5,046 nt of DNA from an uncultured Collinsella sp. (GTDB lineage: Bacteria; Actinomycetota; Coriobacteriia; Coriobacteriales; Coriobacteriaceae), in NCBI GenBank assembly GCA_958439425.1, contig CAUBVH010000054.1:1-5046 (forward strand), in the 5' to 3' direction. Positions within the stretch are counted from its first letter, which is position 1. Every line of letters starts with the position of its first letter. Shown piece by piece: positions 1-5,046 of the stretch. Under the pieces are notes generated by a model that was given only the letters and a program-made list of their open reading frames with translations, ran no database searches and was not told where the DNA came from. Made by a program: the position numbers and the translations under genes.

Positions 1-796
1 GGCGAGCAACGCCATTCCGTCGCAGTCTATCTGCGAGCTTGCGATTGCCGTCGATGAGCTGCCGGCGCCCGTTGAGAACGCCGACCGCCTGGAGATCACG
101 GCGCTCGATAACGGGCATGCGCAGATTTTCGCCCACGGCATTGGCGGTCATGCCTCGATGCCCGAGGGAACGGTCAATGCCGTCGGCCTGATCGTGGCGT
201 ATCTGCGCGAGGCCGAGGATGCGTTTGGTGCGCGCGACGAGCGCCTGCTGACGCCTGCCGAGCACGAGTTCGTTAAGTTCTTGGCCTTTGTGCACGCGGA
301 TGCCTATGGTCGTGGCCTGGGAATCGATGCGACGAACACGGCGTTTGGCCCGCTCACGTGCAACCCCGGCGTCATCCGCGTGGTGGATGGCCACATTGAG
401 CAGGTCATTGACGTGCGTTTCCCCGACAGCACGAGCGCCGATACCATCCGCGAGCAGCTCGAGCCACTTGTGGGCCGCTTTGGCGTGACGTATCGCGTGG
501 ATCGCGCAAAGGTGCCGTTCTCGGTCTCTGCCGACGACCCGGCCGTGAAGGCGCTGATTGACACCTATAACGAGTTTACGGGTAAGCATGCCGAGCCCTT
601 CGCCATGGGTGGCGGCACGTACGCACGCAACTTTGCCCGCGCCGTGTCGTTTGGCCCCGAGGAGACCGGCCTTGAGCTGCCCGCGTGGGGCGGCCAGATG
701 CACGGCCCCAACGAGTGCGCCAACGAGGAGCAGCTCAAGCAGGCGCTCAAGATTTATATTGTTGCGATCCTCCGTTTGAATGAATTAGAGCTTTAA
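1..796 (+). CDS. M20-family metallodipeptidase (PepV/Sapep-like), C-terminal part
   Basis: This is the 3' part of a gene entering from the left edge. The frame is open from base 2 and ends at TAA 794-796, giving 264 visible residues. The family (about 450-470 residues) hydrolyses dipeptides in the cytoplasm using a two-metal centre. The N-terminal metal-binding half is outside the window. Visible parts are the lid/dimerisation domain, with the family motif G-I-G-G-H-A-S-M-P-E-G and N-A after it (visible residues about 46-60), whose His helps bind substrate in PepV. Next come the G-G-G-T-Y-A-R segment (near base 605-630) and the C-terminal Q-M-H-G-P-N-E motif (near base 695-715), whose His is a metal ligand in M20 enzymes. 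The ATG at 158 is internal, because homology continues upstream of it. The class is secure. Exact substrate preference (general dipeptidase, Xaa-His or D-amino-acid dipeptides) cannot be read from this fragment. Confidence 0.9.
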   Translation, partial: ASNAIPSQSICELAIAVDELPAPVENADRLEITALDNGHAQIFAHGIGGHASMPEGTVNAVGLIVAYLREAEDAFGARDERLLTPAEHEFVKFLAFVHADAYGRGLGIDATNTAFGPLTCNPGVIRVVDGHIEQVIDVRFPDSTSADTIREQLEPLVGRFGVTYRVDRAKVPFSVSADDPAVKALIDTYNEFTGKHAEPFAMGGGTYARNFARAVSFGPEETGLELPAWGGQMHGPNECANEEQLKQALKIYIVAILRLNELEL

Positions 797-817
797 GGTT
801 TCGCGGTTTCCCAATCT

Positions 818-886
818 AAGTTGCGGTGGAATAGTTCCTAGAATGGGCCATTTGATGGCCAAGCAGGAACTATTTCACCGCAACTT
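818..886 (+). terminator. Long near-perfect inverted repeat, probable terminator of the peptidase gene
   Basis: Two 22-nt arms, 818-839 and 865-886, pair at every position: 21 Watson-Crick pairs plus one G.U pair (829 with 875). The 25-nt loop holds a second hairpin, 846-851 with 855-860 (GGCCAT/ATGGCC, loop TTG). A T-rich stretch follows the right arm (T885-T887, G, then T889-T893), and the left flank has no matching A run, so as a terminator it would work on + strand transcripts. It begins 22 bp after the peptidase stop codon. The stem is much longer than a normal intrinsic terminator needs, so it may be a dispersed intergenic repeat that also terminates transcription. That second reading cannot be tested from one copy. 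Confidence 0.7.
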
Positions 887-927
887 TGTTTTTATTGGTG
901 TAAAAGGCGTGCCATGCTTGTCGGCGG

Positions 928-945
928 GTTTGTTATTCGTTTGTA
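928..945 (+). promoter_or_regulatory. Candidate PHO box (11-bp-period direct repeat) upstream of pstS
   Basis: GTTTGT occurs at 928-933 and again at 939-944, one helical turn (11 bp) apart. A looser copy, GCTTGTC, lies at 916-922, 12 bp before the first. PhoB/PhoP-type response regulators bind direct repeats with an 11-bp period, for example CTGTCAT in E. coli and GTTCACC in Streptomyces, and pstS is their classic target. The repeat unit here matches neither consensus closely, so spacing and position are the main support. A weak sigma-70-like pair, TTGTCG 918-923 and TGTAAA 942-947 with an 18-bp spacer, overlaps the repeat. The transcription start cannot be fixed from the sequence. Confidence 0.4.
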
Positions 946-1047
946 AAGCCGAGCCGCGCTTGCGGTAAGGGTCTATCAGATGCCCGTAAGAAACAGCAGT
1001 CGGCGCGGACGCCGTCCGATCGAGGCCGTATCTTTCCAAACAGCAAA

Positions 1048-1064
1048 GCGGGCAGGGTGCCCGC
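1048..1064 (+). other. GC-rich hairpin in the presumed pstS leader
   Basis: GCGGGCA (1048-1054) and TGCCCGC (1058-1064) form a perfect 7-bp stem with a GGG loop. It ends about 15 nt before the pstS ribosome binding site. No T run follows, so it is not an intrinsic terminator. It could stabilise the 5' end of the mRNA or affect translation. It could also be chance in GC-rich DNA. The rest of 887-1047 contains no gene that I can support. Confidence 0.45.
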
Positions 1065-1078
1065 GAGTCGCATGTATG

Positions 1079-1086
1079 AAAGGAAG
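1079..1086 (+). promoter_or_regulatory. Ribosome binding site that sets the pstS start
   Basis: The purine run AAAGGAAG ends 3 nt before ATG 1090, with its AGGA core (1081-1084) 5 nt upstream. Two earlier in-frame starts exist, GTG 1057 and ATG 1072. GTG 1057 lies in the loop of a hairpin, neither has an AGGAG-like element at the right distance, and both would put extra charged residues before the Tat motif. ATG 1090 is therefore preferred. Confidence 0.75.
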
Positions 1087-1089
1087 ATC

Positions 1090-2028
1090 ATGCTCGATCA
1101 GGCTTATTCTCGTCGTCAGTTCCTCGGCCTCGCTGGTGGCTTCGCCAGCATCGTCGGTCTCGGCCTCGTTGGTTGCGGTGGCTCCGGCGCATCCGACGCC
1201 GCCGCCAAGGGTAGCGCCGCTGCTGCCGAGTCCGTCTCCGGCGAGGTGACCTACGACGGTGCCTCCTCGTTCCAGGCTCTCGTCGAGGCCGCTGCCGAGA
1301 AGTTCATGGATGTCAACCCGGACGTCTCCGTCTCCGGTTCGGGCAACGGTTCGGGCAAGGGCCTTACCGCTGTCGCCGCCGGCACCGTTACCATCGGTAA
1401 CTCCGACGTCTTCGCCGAGACCAAGCTCGAGGCCGACCAGGTCAAGAACCTTGTCGACCACGAGGTCGCCGTCGTGGGCATGGGTCCTGTTGTCTCCAAG
1501 AACGTTACGGTCGACGACCTGTCCCTCGAGCAGCTCAAGGGCATCTTCTCCGGCCAGATCACCAACTGGAAGGAGGTCGGCGGCGACGACGCTACCATCG
1601 TCGTCCTCAACCGCAAGGCAGGCTCCGGTACCCGCGCCACCTTCGAGGCCGCCGTCTTTGGCGACGAGGCCGTCGACTTTAAGGGCGCCGCCGAGCTCGA
1701 TAAGTCCGGCGATGTCCAGACTCAGATGGGCAGCACCGACAACGCCATCTCGTACCTCGACTTCTCGCACTTCGACGACTCCAAGTTCAACGCCATCAAG
1801 GTCGAGGGTGTCGAGCCCAAGAGCGCAAACGTCACCGACGATTCCTTCAGGATTTGGGCTACCGAGCACATGTACTGCGCGAAGGACGCCGACGAGGCCA
1901 CCAAGGCCTTCCTGGAGTTCATGCTCTCCGACGACGTCCAGGGCAAGCTCGTCGAGGAGCAGGGCTTTATCCCCGTCTCTGCCATGAAGGTCGTTAAGGA
2001 CGCCAGCGGCAAGGTCTCTGCTAAATAA
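1090..2028 (+). CDS. pstS: PstS, phosphate ABC transporter substrate-binding lipoprotein
   Basis: This is the extracytoplasmic receptor that binds inorganic phosphate and passes it to the PstC-PstA permease. It has 312 residues from ATG 1090, a normal family length. The N-terminus carries a twin-arginine signal, S-R-R-Q-F-L (residues 7-12), then a hydrophobic stretch and the lipobox L-V-G-C with Cys29, so it is probably exported folded by Tat and lipid-anchored. A small-residue linker (30-50) precedes the binding domain. Family motifs are D-G-A-S-S (56-60), the Gly/Ser-rich S-G-S-G-N-G-S-G (82-89), I-G-N-S-D (102-106), F-S-G-Q-I-T-N-W (153-160) and R-K-A-G-S-G-T-R (175-182). The Ser/Gly/Thr/Arg/Asp groups in these motifs form the phosphate site in known PstS proteins. 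Fourteen of 18 leucines use CTC, unlike downstream genes, which suggests high expression. pstC follows after 25 bp. Identification is firm. Confidence 0.97.
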   Translation: MLDQAYSRRQFLGLAGGFASIVGLGLVGCGGSGASDAAAKGSAAAAESVSGEVTYDGASSFQALVEAAAEKFMDVNPDVSVSGSGNGSGKGLTAVAAGTVTIGNSDVFAETKLEADQVKNLVDHEVAVVGMGPVVSKNVTVDDLSLEQLKGIFSGQITNWKEVGGDDATIVVLNRKAGSGTRATFEAAVFGDEAVDFKGAAELDKSGDVQTQMGSTDNAISYLDFSHFDDSKFNAIKVEGVEPKSANVTDDSFRIWATEHMYCAKDADEATKAFLEFMLSDDVQGKLVEEQGFIPVSAMKVVKDASGKVSAK

Positions 2029-2053
2029 GTAATCGCCCCCGGAAAGGTTTGCA

Positions 2054-2962
2054 ATGGCAAAACAGCTGCCAAAGCGCGACCTTGAGAACGTGGGCCTAGT
2101 CGTCACGGGCGCGTGCGTAGCGCTCGTGACGCTTGTCGTTGCCGCGCTCATCTTTATGGTCGCCCAAAAGGGCCTCTCGGCTTTTCTCAAGGACGGCGTT
2201 TCGATCGTCGAGTTCTTTACCGGCACCAAGTGGGACCTGGCCAACACGGCCGAAAACGGTCTGCCCTATACCGGCGCCCTGCCCCTGATCGTCACTTCGT
2301 TTGCGGTCATGGTGCTCTCCACGCTTATCGCGCTGCCCATCGCCATCGGCTCTGCCATCTTTGCGGTCGAGATCCAGCCTAAGTTTGGTTCCAAGATCTT
2401 TCAGCCGCTTATTGAGCTTTTGACCGGCATTCCCTCGGTCGTCTTTGGCCTGATCGGTTTTCACGTGGTCGTCGGCCTTATGAAGAGCGTTTTCCATGTG
2501 AGCACGGGCCTGGGCATCCTGCCCGGCGCCATCGTGCTGGCCGTCATGATTCTGCCGACGATGACCACGCTTTCGGTCGATGGCCTGCGCGCCGTGCCCG
2601 ACAGTTACCGTCAGGGCTCGCTCGCGCTGGGCTACACCCGCTGGCAGACCATCTGGCACGTGGTGCTCAAGTCCGCCATGCCGTCGCTCATGACCGCAGT
2701 CATCCTTGGCATGACCCGCGCCTTTGGCGAAACGCTCGCCGTGCGCATGGTTATCGGCGGCATCGAAGCCATGCCGACGTCGCTGCTGTCGCCGGCGTCC
2801 ACCATTACCACCACGCTCACCACGTCCATGGCGGTCTATGCCGAGGGCTCGGCCCAGGACGACGTCTTGTGGGCGCTCGGCCTGCTGCTGATGGGCATGA
2901 GTCTCATCTTTATCCTGATCATCCACCTTATCGGCCGCAAGGGGGCGAAGGCTTGTGGCTAG
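2054..2962 (+). CDS. pstC: PstC, phosphate ABC transporter permease subunit
   Basis: This is one of the two membrane subunits that form the phosphate channel with PstA. It has 302 residues, starting at ATG 2054 with a GGAAAGG ribosome binding site at 2041-2047. Hydrophobic segments lie near residues 13-36, 75-105, 122-143, 155-174, 208-226 and 270-294, consistent with six membrane spans. The cytoplasmic coupling loop that docks on the ATPase is at about 181-212 (V-P-D-S-Y-R, then A-L-G-Y-T-R-W and K-S-A-M-P). R-A-F-G-E-T (222-227) matches the conserved Arg/Glu motif implicated in phosphate transport in E. coli PstC. PstC and PstA are paralogues. The assignment to PstC rests on position directly after pstS and on the L-P-I-V-T/S-F-A-V type segment near residues 77-86. 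The stop overlaps the pstA start by 8 bp, which implies coupled translation. Confidence 0.96.
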   Translation: MAKQLPKRDLENVGLVVTGACVALVTLVVAALIFMVAQKGLSAFLKDGVSIVEFFTGTKWDLANTAENGLPYTGALPLIVTSFAVMVLSTLIALPIAIGSAIFAVEIQPKFGSKIFQPLIELLTGIPSVVFGLIGFHVVVGLMKSVFHVSTGLGILPGAIVLAVMILPTMTTLSVDGLRAVPDSYRQGSLALGYTRWQTIWHVVLKSAMPSLMTAVILGMTRAFGETLAVRMVIGGIEAMPTSLLSPASTITTTLTTSMAVYAEGSAQDDVLWALGLLLMGMSLIFILIIHLIGRKGAKACG

Positions 2963-3881
2963 CACGCGCATCCATATCGACGAGGCGAGACTCGGGCGTG
3001 TCCAAAAGCAGGACCGCATCGCCACGGGCGTGCTGACGGCAATCGTCGCCATCGTCATGCTCGTCGTCGTCTCCATGGTGGCCTATATCCTGTTCGAGGG
3101 CATCTCGACGCTGTTCCAGCCGGGCTTTCTCACGCAGCCCGCGCGCGCCAACGGAACCCAGGGCGGCGTGCTCTACCAGCTGTTCGACTCGTTCTATCTG
3201 CTGCTGATCACCCTGATCATCTCGGTGCCCATCAGCCTGGGCGGCGCGGTCTTCCTGGTCGAGTACGCGCCCGACGGTCCCATCCGCGACATCGCCTCCA
3301 CTGCCATCGAGACGCTGTCTTCACTGCCTTCCATCGTCGTCGGCATGTTCGGATTCCTGGTGTTCTCGGTGCAGCTGGGCTGGAAGTACTCCATCATCTC
3401 CGGCGCCGTTGCGCTCACCATGTTCAACATCCCCATCCTGGTGCGCGTGATTCAGCAGGCGCTCGAGGACGTGCCGCAGGCCCAGCGCGATGCGTGCCTG
3501 GCTATGGGCCTCACCCGCTGGGAGGCCACACTGCACATCCTGATCCCCGAGGCCATGCCCGCTATCGTGACCGGCATCGTGCTTTCGGCCGGCCGCGTGT
3601 TTGGCGAGGCCGCGGCGCTGCTCTTTACCTCGGGCATGAGCTCGCCGGTTCGCCTGAATTTCTTGAGCTTTAACCTGTCGTGCCCCACTTGCGCCTGGAA
3701 CGTGTTCCGCCCCGGCGAGTCGCTCGCCGTGCACATCTACAAGATCTATGGCGAGGGCAGCCCCGAGGCCCAGCAGATCGTTTGGGGCACCGCGGCGCTG
3801 CTGATGATCTGCGTACTGCTGTTTAACGTAATCGCCCGTATCGTGGGCAAGCAACTGGCAAGGAGGATGACGGCCGAATGA
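2955..3881 (+). CDS. pstA: PstA, phosphate ABC transporter permease subunit
   Basis: This is the second membrane subunit of the phosphate transporter, partner of PstC. It has 308 residues from GTG 2955, which overlaps the pstC stop by 8 bp. The purine-rich GGGGGCGAAGG just upstream can serve as ribosome binding site. Hydrophobic segments lie near residues 22-48, 76-103, 123-140, 145-168, 203-222 and 274-296. The cytoplasmic coupling loop is at 172-205 (D-V-P-Q-A-Q-R-D-A, A-M-G-L-T-R-W-E-A-T, I-P-E-A-M-P). G-R-V-F-G-E-A-A (213-220) is the conserved Arg/Glu motif, and H-I-Y-K-I-Y-G-E-G (260-268) is typical of PstA. The loop before it contains C-P-T-C (243-246), a close cysteine pair in a part predicted to face outside. 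The gene is rich in CTG leucine codons, unlike pstS. Its last codons overlap pstB by 4 bp. Confidence 0.96.
   Translation: MASTRIHIDEARLGRVQKQDRIATGVLTAIVAIVMLVVVSMVAYILFEGISTLFQPGFLTQPARANGTQGGVLYQLFDSFYLLLITLIISVPISLGGAVFLVEYAPDGPIRDIASTAIETLSSLPSIVVGMFGFLVFSVQLGWKYSIISGAVALTMFNIPILVRVIQQALEDVPQAQRDACLAMGLTRWEATLHILIPEAMPAIVTGIVLSAGRVFGEAAALLFTSGMSSPVRLNFLSFNLSCPTCAWNVFRPGESLAVHIYKIYGEGSPEAQQIVWGTAALLMICVLLFNVIARIVGKQLARRMTAE
3861..3866 (+). promoter_or_regulatory. Ribosome binding site of pstB inside the pstA 3' end
   Basis: A perfect AGGAGG lies within the pstA coding sequence (its two consecutive Arg codons), 11 nt before ATG 3878. This spacing is a little longer than ideal. Together with the ATGA stop/start overlap it supports ATG 3878 as the pstB start, with translation coupled to pstA. 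ATG 3887 is in frame but is 20 nt away from the site. Confidence 0.7.
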
Positions 3882-4750
3882 GCGAGATGAATACAACGCC
3901 CGCAACCGAAGCGGCCCCGTCCGAGACCCAGGACTTTCTGTCGAGCGTGGGACAAAGCGAAAAGCACGTGCGTGTGAGCGGCAAGGCCGTGAGCGACGAG
4001 GTCGTGGTCTCCACCAAGGACGTCAATGTGTACTATGGCGACCACCATGCGCTGCACAATACGTCGCTCGACTTCCACAAGGGTGAGATCACGGCGCTCA
4101 TCGGGCCTTCGGGCTGTGGCAAGTCGACCTTTTTGCGTAGCCTCAACCTAATGAATCGCGAGATTCGCGGTTGCCGCGTGGAGGGTGAGATCAACTACCG
4201 CGGGCGCAACGTGAACACCAAGACCGAGAACACCTACGAGCTGCGTCGGTCTATTGGCATGGTGTTTCAGCAGCCCAATCCGTTCCGCAAGTCCATTCGC
4301 GACAACATCACCTTTGCGCCCAAGCGCCACGGCATCACCGACCGTGACGAGCTCGACCGCATGGTCGAGGAAAGTCTGCGCGGTGCCGCGCTGTGGGACG
4401 AGGTCAAAGACAAGCTCGACAAGAGCGCCTACGCGCTTTCGGGCGGCCAGCAGCAGCGTCTGTGCATCGCGCGCACGCTGGCGCTCAACCCCGACGTGAT
4501 CCTGTTTGACGAGCCCTGCTCGGCGCTCGACCCCATCTCGACGCTGGCGATCGAGGACCTCATGTCGTCGATCGTTGCCGACCGCGCCATCGTCATCGTG
4601 ACGCACAACATGGAGCAGGCGTCGCGTGTGTCCAACCGCACGGCGTTCTTCTACATGGGCGATATGGTCGAGTACGACGAGACTGACGAGATTTTCCAAC
4701 GGCCCAAGGATAAGCGGCTGAATGATTACCTCACCGGCATGTTCTCCTAG
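3878..4750 (+). CDS. pstB: PstB, phosphate ABC transporter ATP-binding protein
   Basis: This cytoplasmic ATPase powers phosphate import through PstC-PstA. It has 290 residues. All nucleotide-binding motifs are intact: Walker A G-P-S-G-C-G-K-S-T (76-84), Q-loop Q131 in V-F-Q-Q-P-N-P-F, signature L-S-G-G-Q-Q-Q-R (187-194), Walker B V-I-L-F-D-E-P (207-213), D-loop S-A-L-D (215-218) and H-loop His243 in T-H-N-M. The Q-x-P-N-P-F stretch and the closing L-x-D-Y-L-T-G-x-F sequence mark PstB rather than another ABC ATPase. The family usually has about 250-260 residues. The surplus is a polar, Ala/Ser/Glu-rich N-terminal extension of about 43 residues before V-S-T-K-D-V-N-V-Y-Y-G. It starts at ATG 3878, overlapping the pstA stop as ATGA. 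It is the last gene of the operon, followed by a terminator. No phoU follows. Confidence 0.98.
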   Translation: MSEMNTTPATEAAPSETQDFLSSVGQSEKHVRVSGKAVSDEVVVSTKDVNVYYGDHHALHNTSLDFHKGEITALIGPSGCGKSTFLRSLNLMNREIRGCRVEGEINYRGRNVNTKTENTYELRRSIGMVFQQPNPFRKSIRDNITFAPKRHGITDRDELDRMVEESLRGAALWDEVKDKLDKSAYALSGGQQQRLCIARTLALNPDVILFDEPCSALDPISTLAIEDLMSSIVADRAIVIVTHNMEQASRVSNRTAFFYMGDMVEYDETDEIFQRPKDKRLNDYLTGMFS

Positions 4751-4768
4751 TCCGGGACATGCTTGAGG

Positions 4769-4794
4769 CCCGCGGCGGCCACGGTTGCCGCGGG
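4769..4794 (+). other. GC-rich hairpin after pstB
   Basis: CCCGCGGC (4769-4776) and GCCGCGGG (4787-4794) form a perfect 8-bp stem with a 10-nt loop, starting 18 bp after the pstB stop. No T run follows it, so by itself it is not a canonical intrinsic terminator. It may protect the 3' end of the pst mRNA or aid the terminator just downstream. Confidence 0.55.
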
Positions 4795-4807
4795 ACTGAT
4801 TGGAGAG

Positions 4808-4843
4808 GCGGGTCATCTCTTGCGGGAGATGGCCCGCTTTTTT
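4808..4843 (+). terminator. Rho-independent terminator of the pst operon
   Basis: A 12-bp stem, 4808-4819 with 4826-4837, has one G.U pair (4813 with 4832) and a 6-nt loop TTGCGG. It is followed directly by six Ts (4838-4843). This is a textbook intrinsic terminator 57 bp after the pstB stop codon. It separates the pst operon from the following ABC-F gene. Confidence 0.92.
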
Positions 4844-4869
4844 GTGTCGTGTGCGCCCCGCCTTTTCGC

Positions 4870-4878
4870 TGCTATCAT
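4870..4878 (+). promoter_or_regulatory. Extended -10 promoter for the ABC-F gene
   Basis: TGCTATCAT contains an extended -10 element (TG, one base, then TATCAT, one mismatch to TATAAT). No convincing -35 lies at the right distance, which is common for extended -10 promoters. It sits just downstream of the pst terminator and would start transcription near 4885, about 30 nt before the ATG at 4914. Confidence 0.55.
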
Positions 4879-4913
4879 GGACAACGTTGAATTTCTACGA
4901 AGGAGCAGGGCAT

Positions 4914-5046
4914 ATGGCGATTCTTTTGGGATGCGATTCCATCAGCCTAGAGTTTCCCACCAAGCATATTTTCGATAGCGTGACGCTCGGCGTGGGCGAG
5001 GGCGACCGCATTGGTATTGTCGGTAAAAACGGCGACGGCAAGTCGA
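4914..5046 (+). CDS. ABC-F family ATPase (Uup/EttA type), N-terminal fragment
   Basis: The gene runs off the right edge, and only 44 codons are visible. ATG 4914 has an AAGGAG ribosome binding site at 4900-4905, 8 nt upstream. The peptide starts M-A-I-L-L-G-C-D-S-I-S-L-E-F, continues with I-F-D-S-V-T-L-G-V-G-E-G-D-R-I-G-I-V, and ends in Walker A G-K-N-G-D-G-K-S (37-44). A Walker A this close to the N-terminus, preceded by E-G-D-R-I-G-I-V-G and with no membrane domain before it, fits ABC-F proteins. These are soluble tandem ATPases that act on ribosomes (translation factors, or antibiotic resistance by ribosome protection). The subtype cannot be decided from the fragment, and a transporter ATPase is not fully excluded. 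The gene has its own promoter and is probably functionally unrelated to pst. Confidence 0.85.
   Translation, partial: MAILLGCDSISLEFPTKHIFDSVTLGVGEGDRIGIVGKNGDGKS

Noticed and set aside
974..979. TATCAG as a possible -10 element for pstS
   Set aside because: It has no TG extension and no -35-like sequence at 16-18 bp. It is also too far from the candidate PHO box for the usual arrangement.
1001..1018. Small alternative stems CGGCG/CGCCG and CGGAC/GTCCG in the leader
   Set aside because: The stems are only 5 bp, mutually exclusive and likely by chance in GC-rich DNA. They are too weak to annotate.
1057..1089. Longer PstS start at GTG 1057 or ATG 1072
   Set aside because: The best-spaced purine-rich site (1079-1086) points to ATG 1090, GTG 1057 is within a hairpin loop, and the Tat signal is complete from 1090.
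980..1249. Short + strand open reading frame of 89 codons in the pstS leader and 5' end
   Set aside because: It overlaps the pstS signal sequence in another frame, has no ribosome binding site, and has the Ser/Pro/Arg-rich composition of an out-of-frame shadow.
976..2247. Open reading frame of 423 codons on the - strand, covering all of pstS
   Set aside because: It lies antisense to a gene with clear PstS motifs. The sense gene rarely has A at third codon positions, which removes stop codons from the opposing frame. The translation shows no recognisable motif.
2096..3076. Open reading frame of 326 codons on the - strand opposite pstC
   Set aside because: It is a mirror of GC-rich coding DNA. 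The predicted protein is rich in His, Arg, Asp and Gly, with no domain and no ribosome binding site evidence.
3321..3905. Open reading frame of 194 codons on the - strand opposite pstA
   Set aside because: It is a shadow of pstA with low-complexity His/Ala/Gly composition and lies wholly antisense to a well-supported gene, apart from a few bases of pstB.
4148..4816. Open reading frame of 222 codons on the - strand opposite pstB
   Set aside because: It is antisense to an intact ABC ATPase, shows no motif, and would have to start inside the terminator region.
4763..4978. Open reading frame of 71 codons on the + strand after pstB
   Set aside because: It runs through the terminator hairpins and into the ABC-F gene in another frame. 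The ABC-F start has a proper ribosome binding site and Walker A motif.

Overview
The window looks like chromosomal DNA from a high-GC member of the Coriobacteriia, most likely Collinsella or a close relative. This is inferred from the GC-rich third codon positions, strong AGGAGG-type ribosome binding sites and a Tat-type lipoprotein signal on the phosphate-binding protein. No rRNA or other phylogenetic marker is present, so the genus is a guess. All genes are on the + strand.

Layout: (1) 1-796, the 3' part of an M20-family metallodipeptidase gene of the PepV/Sapep type, cut by the window edge. (2) 797-1089, an intergenic region holding a long near-perfect inverted repeat (818-886) that probably acts as the peptidase terminator, an 11-bp-period direct repeat resembling a PHO box (928-945), and a GC-rich hairpin in the presumed pstS leader (1048-1064). 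(3) 1090-4750, a compact high-affinity phosphate uptake operon, pstS-pstC-pstA-pstB. The pstS-pstC gap is 25 bp, pstC-pstA overlap by 8 bp and pstA-pstB overlap by 4 bp (ATGA). (4) 4751-4913, two hairpins in tandem, the second a strong intrinsic terminator, followed by an extended -10 promoter. (5) 4914-5046, the start of an ABC-F family ATPase gene, cut by the window edge just after the Walker A lysine and serine.

The four Pst proteins form one transporter. PstS is a lipid-anchored receptor outside the membrane that captures phosphate. PstC and PstA are the two membrane permease subunits, and PstB is the ATPase that drives import. No phoU or phoB/phoR gene lies in the window, and the terminator shows that the operon ends with pstB. 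The repeat upstream of pstS is a reasonable candidate for control by a PhoB/PhoP-type regulator, but this is inference.

I found no undescribed system. The items most worth a second look are the 69-bp inverted repeat and the candidate PHO box. Smaller protein oddities are the Tat signal on PstS, a CPTC motif in PstA and an N-terminal extension on PstB.
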